DNA of 10,306 bases, taken from positions 20,200-30,505 of the forward strand of contig DCYG01000035.1 in assembly GCA_002331025.1 (NCBI GenBank). The letters run 5' to 3'. Each line of letters starts with the position of its first letter. Positions within the stretch are counted from its first letter, which is position 1. Shown here piece after piece: positions 7,171 to 10,306 of this stretch. This DNA is from Firmicutes bacterium UBA2116 (lineage in GTDB: Bacteria > Bacillota > Clostridia > Tissierellales > Sedimentibacteraceae). The position numbers were made by a program, and so were the translations under genes. A model generated the notes under the pieces. That model did no database searches. It was not told where the DNA came from and worked only from the letters and a program-made list of their open reading frames with translations.

Positions 7171-7876
7171 AGTAGAAAACCTGACCGTTAAATACGGCGG
7201 AATTTCAGCAGTGAGAAAAATTTCATTTGAAGTTGATGAAGGCAAGATAGTGGCATTGATAGGAAACAACGGTGCAGGTAAAACGAGCACATTAAAGACT
7301 ATATCCGGTCTTATCTCACCAAGTGAAGGTCGAGTTTTTTTCGAGGGAAATGAAATAACAGGCATGAAGCCGCATGAAATAGCAAAGAGAGGATTAATAC
7401 ATATTCCTGAAGGAAGACATATTTTTCCCAATCTGACAGTTAAGGAAAATCTCATTATGAGTTCTTCCTCAAGAAACATTGCTAAGGCTGAATTTCACGA
7501 AGAGATGAATAATATGCTTAAGAATTTCAAGGTATTAAAGGAGAGAGAAAACCAGCTTGCCGGAACATTGAGCGGAGGAGAGCAGCAAATGCTGGCAATT
7601 GTCAGAGGAATGCTGCAAGCTCCAAAGCTGTTAATGCTGGATGAACCGTCAATGGGATTGGCTCCGCTCGTTGTAGAAGATGTTTTTAAAATAATAAAAA
7701 GTATCAACAATAATGGAGTAACTGTCTTAGTGGTCGAACAGAATGCTCAGGTTGCTCTTTCTGCAGCCGATTACGGTTATGTGATGGAAGTAGGGGAGAT
7801 TATCTTGCAGGATAATGCAGATGCCCTGTTAAAAAGTCCACAAGTTAAAAAAATATATCTGGGTGAAAATGATTAA
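7163..7876 (+). CDS. livF: Amino acid ABC transporter ATP-binding protein LivF
   Basis: This is the second ATPase subunit of the importer. The 237-residue protein has the typical compact LivF length, with Walker A GNNGAGKTS (34-42), signature LSGGEQ (136-141), Walker B MLDEPSMGL with Asp160/Glu161, and VVEQNAQ carrying Gln in the VEQN form characteristic of LivF. HIPEGRHIFPNLTVKENL is another LivF hallmark. The ATG overlaps the last codons of livG (ATGATTAA). AAGGGG lies about 8 bases upstream, inside livG, so the two ATPases are translationally coupled, which suits a heterodimer. A 40-base AT-rich gap with a weak palindrome (AAAATTATAATTTT, about 7891-7904) follows before the binding-protein gene. 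Confidence 0.95.
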   Translation: MIKVENLTVKYGGISAVRKISFEVDEGKIVALIGNNGAGKTSTLKTISGLISPSEGRVFFEGNEITGMKPHEIAKRGLIHIPEGRHIFPNLTVKENLIMSSSSRNIAKAEFHEEMNNMLKNFKVLKERENQLAGTLSGGEQQMLAIVRGMLQAPKLLMLDEPSMGLAPLVVEDVFKIIKSINNNGVTVLVVEQNAQVALSAADYGYVMEVGEIILQDNADALLKSPQVKKIYLGEND

Positions 7877-7916
7877 TATCATTTTTATATAAAATTATAA
7901 TTTTAGGAGGATTAAA

Positions 7917-9053
7917 ATGAAGAAAGTATTAATTTCTATTATGGTTATAGCTGCAATATTAGCAGCAGTTACAGGTTGCAGCACATCGGGATCGGGCAAC
8001 AAGGATGCAGAAACGATAAAAATAGGTGTTGCTTCTCCCTATACAGGTGATTATGCACAATTCGGTGATTATACAAAAGACGGTGTGGAACTGGCGGTAG
8101 AAGAAATAAATAAAGCCGGTGGTGTTTTAGGTAAACCAATCGAAATAGTTTACGGGGACGACAAAGGGGATTCGAAAGAAGCTGTCAGCGTTGCCCAAAA
8201 ATTTTCAAGTGATAAAAATATTGTGGGAATTGTAGGACACTTTTTCAGCGGGGCTACATTGGCTGCAGGACCTATATATCAGCAAAATCAAATTCCGGCT
8301 ATTGCCGTAGCATCAACAAATCCTGATGTTGCAGATATCGGTGATTTTGTATTCAGAATAAACGTTGGTGACAATTATCAAGGCTCACAGTTAGCTGAAT
8401 TACTGAAGGCAGAAGGATATAACAAGGTTTCGGTTATTTATGACAACAGTGACTATGGAAAAGGAGTTTCTGACGTATTTTCAAATAAGTTTAAAGAAAT
8501 CGGCGGAGAAGTAGTGCTAAATGAAACATACCTCGGAGGGCAGGATAAGGATTTTTCAATTATATTAACTAAGGTAAAGAACAGCGATACAGAAGTTATA
8601 GTATTAGTCAGCTATTATACTGAGGCTTCATTAATTATTCAGCAAGCAGAAAATTTAGGAATTGACGTTCCCTTCTATGCAAGTGACAGCTTATACACTG
8701 ATGATTTTCTAACGCTTGCAGGTGATGCTGCAAACGGAACTCATGTTGTATGTTATTTCCATGAATCTGATCCGAGTGAAGCAGCGCAAGAATTTGTTAA
8801 AAAGTTTGAAGCCAAATATAACAAGAAAGTTGATTCGTGGTCACCATATGCATATGATGCAATGCACGTAATGGCAGATGCAATAAACAGAGCAGGTACG
8901 ACAGAAGGTCCGGCTATAAGGGAGGCTATAGCGGCTACAACTGATTTTCAAGGTGCAACCGGTGTTACAAACTTCCAGGGAGCGAGAGAACCTGTAGGAA
9001 AAGACCTTGTTATTTTGGTAGTTGAAGATGGACAATATGTGGTAGAAAAATAA
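7917..9053 (+). CDS. livJ: LivJ-type amino acid ABC transporter substrate-binding lipoprotein
   Basis: This extracellular solute receptor hands ligand to LivHM. The 378-residue precursor begins with a lipoprotein signal peptide: a Lys-Lys start, a hydrophobic stretch, and lipobox AVTGC with the lipid-anchored Cys21. A Ser/Gly-rich linker follows, then a two-lobed type-I periplasmic-binding fold starting at IKIGVASPYTGDYA. By alignment in my head to E. coli LivJ, the residues that grip the alpha-amino-acid group appear conserved in kind: Ser111 in FSGAT, Ala132-Ser133-Thr134 in VASTNPD, and Asp257 in YASDSLY at the place of the amino-group-binding Glu. This suggests an alpha-amino-acid ligand, with the side-chain pocket undetermined. 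It has a strong AGGAGG ribosome binding site. It is placed last among the transporter genes, and the ureohydrolase starts 33 bases after it. Confidence 0.92.
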   Translation: MKKVLISIMVIAAILAAVTGCSTSGSGNKDAETIKIGVASPYTGDYAQFGDYTKDGVELAVEEINKAGGVLGKPIEIVYGDDKGDSKEAVSVAQKFSSDKNIVGIVGHFFSGATLAAGPIYQQNQIPAIAVASTNPDVADIGDFVFRINVGDNYQGSQLAELLKAEGYNKVSVIYDNSDYGKGVSDVFSNKFKEIGGEVVLNETYLGGQDKDFSIILTKVKNSDTEVIVLVSYYTEASLIIQQAENLGIDVPFYASDSLYTDDFLTLAGDAANGTHVVCYFHESDPSEAAQEFVKKFEAKYNKKVDSWSPYAYDAMHVMADAINRAGTTEGPAIREAIAATTDFQGATGVTNFQGAREPVGKDLVILVVEDGQYVVEK

Positions 9054-9086
9054 GTATATATAATAAATAAAAAGAGAGGTTTTCGA

Positions 9087-9998
9087 TTGAAGATAAAATA
9101 TAAAAATAAATTTGGAATAATGGGAATGACCTATGATACTTCAGCATCTAAAGGTTATCCGGGAGCAAGATATGCTCCCGAGCAAATCAGAAAATCCTTG
9201 CAGTGGATTAAGAACAGAGTTGAAGACAATATGTTGTTTGATGTAGAAGCTAATCGACTGATAGATTTTACTAAGCTCGAAATAAAAGACTTCGGAGATA
9301 CCAATCAAATTAGCAGGTATGACAATAAACAATCTCTGGAGGAAATAAAAAACAACATAGATAAAATATATCAGGAAGGATACTCACCTATTCTTTTAGG
9401 TGGAGATCATTCCACAGGCTGGCCGGGCATAAAAGCACTTTATGATAATACTGAAGGCAACATTGGTATTATACATGTAGATGCACACTTGGACCTTGTT
9501 AAGGATTCGCCCATTCAGGGATTATATTCAGGCAGCAGTCAAATGAGACGAGCCTCGGAGCTTGACAGAATAAATACTAAAAATTTTGTTCAAATAGGTA
9601 TGAGAAGCTACAACTCACCGGAACATTATCATTTTATAAAGAACAGCAACATTACTTTAATTCCGGCAAACGAGGTTTTTGAGACAAGCATTGAAGAAGC
9701 AGCCAAAAAAGCAATTGAGGTAGCTTCAGAAGGAACGGACCACATTTACATGTCAATTGATATAGATGTTCTGGACAGTGCATTTGCTCCGGGTTCCGGT
9801 GCAAATGAGCCGGGCGGTTTCACAAGCTATCAGCTGTTTAAATTTGTAAAGCTTGTCGCACCTTATGTCGACGCAATTGACATAGTTGAAGTAAACCCAA
9901 TGACAGACTTTAATAATATGACAAGCATAGTAGCTTCAAAACTATTATTCGATTATATCATTTCAAATTATTATGCTGTGGAAGATAGTGAATTATAG
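9087..9998 (+). CDS. Agmatinase/arginase-family ureohydrolase
   Basis: This is a binuclear-manganese hydrolase predicted to split a guanidino compound into urea and an amine, in the cytoplasm (no signal peptide). The protein is 303 residues, usual for agmatinase-like enzymes. All six metal ligands are present: His108 in GGDHS, Asp132/His134/Asp136 in DAHLD, and Asp225/Asp227 in SIDIDVLD. The conserved EVNP motif is near the C-terminus. Two substitutions stand out beside the active site: DSAFAPG where DPAFAPG is usual, and GSGANEPGG where agmatinases have GTGTPEPGG. The substrate (agmatine, arginine, guanidinobutyrate, guanidinopropionate or formiminoglutamate) therefore cannot be named. The start is a TTG at 9087 with AGAGAGG 7 bases upstream; an ATG at 9120 lacks such a site. 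It is the last gene of the liv operon, so it should be induced together with transport. Confidence 0.9.
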   Translation: MKIKYKNKFGIMGMTYDTSASKGYPGARYAPEQIRKSLQWIKNRVEDNMLFDVEANRLIDFTKLEIKDFGDTNQISRYDNKQSLEEIKNNIDKIYQEGYSPILLGGDHSTGWPGIKALYDNTEGNIGIIHVDAHLDLVKDSPIQGLYSGSSQMRRASELDRINTKNFVQIGMRSYNSPEHYHFIKNSNITLIPANEVFETSIEEAAKKAIEVASEGTDHIYMSIDIDVLDSAFAPGSGANEPGGFTSYQLFKFVKLVAPYVDAIDIVEVNPMTDFNNMTSIVASKLLFDYIISNYYAVEDSEL

Positions 9999-10012
9999 AA
10001 GTATTGGAAAAG

Positions 10013-10056
10013 CAATTAAAACGTCGTAGAAAAAGATCTACGACGTTTTAATTGTT
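10013..10056 (+). terminator. Terminator of the liv-ureohydrolase operon (18-bp perfect stem)
   Basis: CAATTAAAACGTCGTAGA (10013-10030) is the exact reverse complement of 10037-10054, with a 6-base loop AAAAGA. The stem is flanked by A-rich bases on the left (AAAA ending at 10011) and TTTGTTT on the right, so it can work in both directions. It begins 14 bases after the ureohydrolase stop. The T-tract is interrupted rather than continuous, but the A-rich 5' arm supplies TTTT within the 3' arm. Confidence 0.85.
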
Positions 10057-10306
10057 TGTTTATAAAAAATAAGTTCTAATTTAGGTCTATTAATATAGTT
10101 ATAAAAAATACAAATTTACATTCTAGTTTAGTTTCATTAAGCGCAAAATCACAGGGAATAAAACAGCTAATGGCAATTACATTCTATTTTAGTTATATTA
10201 TAACAAACTTAAACGTATTTCATCTGTATATGAATATATCATATTCTACTAAAAAAATAAAAATGAAAACAAAATACAATTAAACCAGTCATGAAAGGTA
10301 AAAATA
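10057..10306. other. AT-rich gene-free tail
   Basis: No open frame of credible length or composition and no tRNA-like structure is visible after the terminator. The only structure I find is the set of degenerate repeats described separately. The last 40 bases (from about 10267) contain no recognisable promoter or ribosome binding site for a gene beyond the edge. Confidence 0.6.
10074..10266 (-). repeat. Degenerate CRISPR-like repeats (possible decayed array)
   Basis: Two ~30-base copies, 10114-10142 and 10175-10204, match at about 24 of 29 positions. They begin ATTTACATTCTA and AATTACATTCTA and share TTTAGTT in the middle. A third partial copy starts TTCTAATTTAG at 10074, and a weak fourth (ATATTCTACT) lies at 10237-10266. 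Start-to-start distances are 61 and 62 bases for the last three copies and 47 for the first. The 32-base gap 10143-10174 is much richer in G and C (13 of 32) than the repeats, as a spacer would be. Read on the minus strand the repeats end in GAATGTAAAT or a close variant, an ending known from many clostridial type I-B/III arrays. No cas gene is in the window. Chance AT-rich similarity remains possible. Confidence 0.42.

Noticed and set aside
7885..7910. A terminator between livF and livJ (AAAATTATAATTTT palindrome).
   Set aside because: The palindrome is pure A/T with almost no loop and no following T-run; it would not terminate and livJ has its own strong ribosome binding site just after.
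4525..9053. Naming the transporter as a leucine/isoleucine/valine importer by default.
   Set aside because: The Liv family also carries other amino acids, urea and amides; the co-transcribed ureohydrolase and RocR-like activator point elsewhere, so only the family name is used.

Overview
The window is AT-rich, and every supported gene lies on the + strand with strong purine-rich (GGAGG-like) ribosome binding sites and several TTG starts. This suggests a low-GC Gram-positive anaerobe. The gene content (lipoylated dehydrogenase, lipoate ligase, a RocR-like sigma-54 activator, amino-acid ABC transporter, ureohydrolase) fits an amino-acid-fermenting member of the Clostridia/Tissierellia, but genus or species cannot be fixed from the sequence.

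Region 1 (1-134) is a short leader. Its first ~60 bases are GC-rich, unlike the rest of the window, and look like the right end of a dispersed intergenic repeat. Two hairpins follow, the second ending in a T-run just before the first gene. Region 2 (135-2850) is a two-gene lipoate module: a dihydrolipoamide dehydrogenase with its own N-terminal lipoyl domain, overlapping a lipoate-protein ligase and closed by a terminator. The dehydrogenase complex it serves (glycine cleavage or a 2-oxoacid/acetoin complex) is not in the window.

Region 3 (3019-4341) is a RocR-type activator (PAS, AAA+ sigma-54 interaction domain, Fis-type helix-turn-helix) with its own strong terminator. Region 4 (about 4435-10056) is the operon it most likely controls. 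A near-consensus -24/-12 sigma-54 promoter is followed by livH, livM, livG, livF, a LivJ-type lipoprotein and an agmatinase/arginase-family ureohydrolase, closed by a hairpin with an 18-bp perfect stem. I read this as an inducible system that imports an amino acid, plausibly carrying a guanidino group, and hydrolyses a guanidino compound to urea plus an amine. The exact substrate is not decided by the sequence.

Region 5 (10057-10306) has no gene. It holds two to four degenerate copies of a ~30-base repeat with a 61-62 base period over most of its length. The copies resemble clostridial CRISPR repeats read on the minus strand and may be a decayed array.
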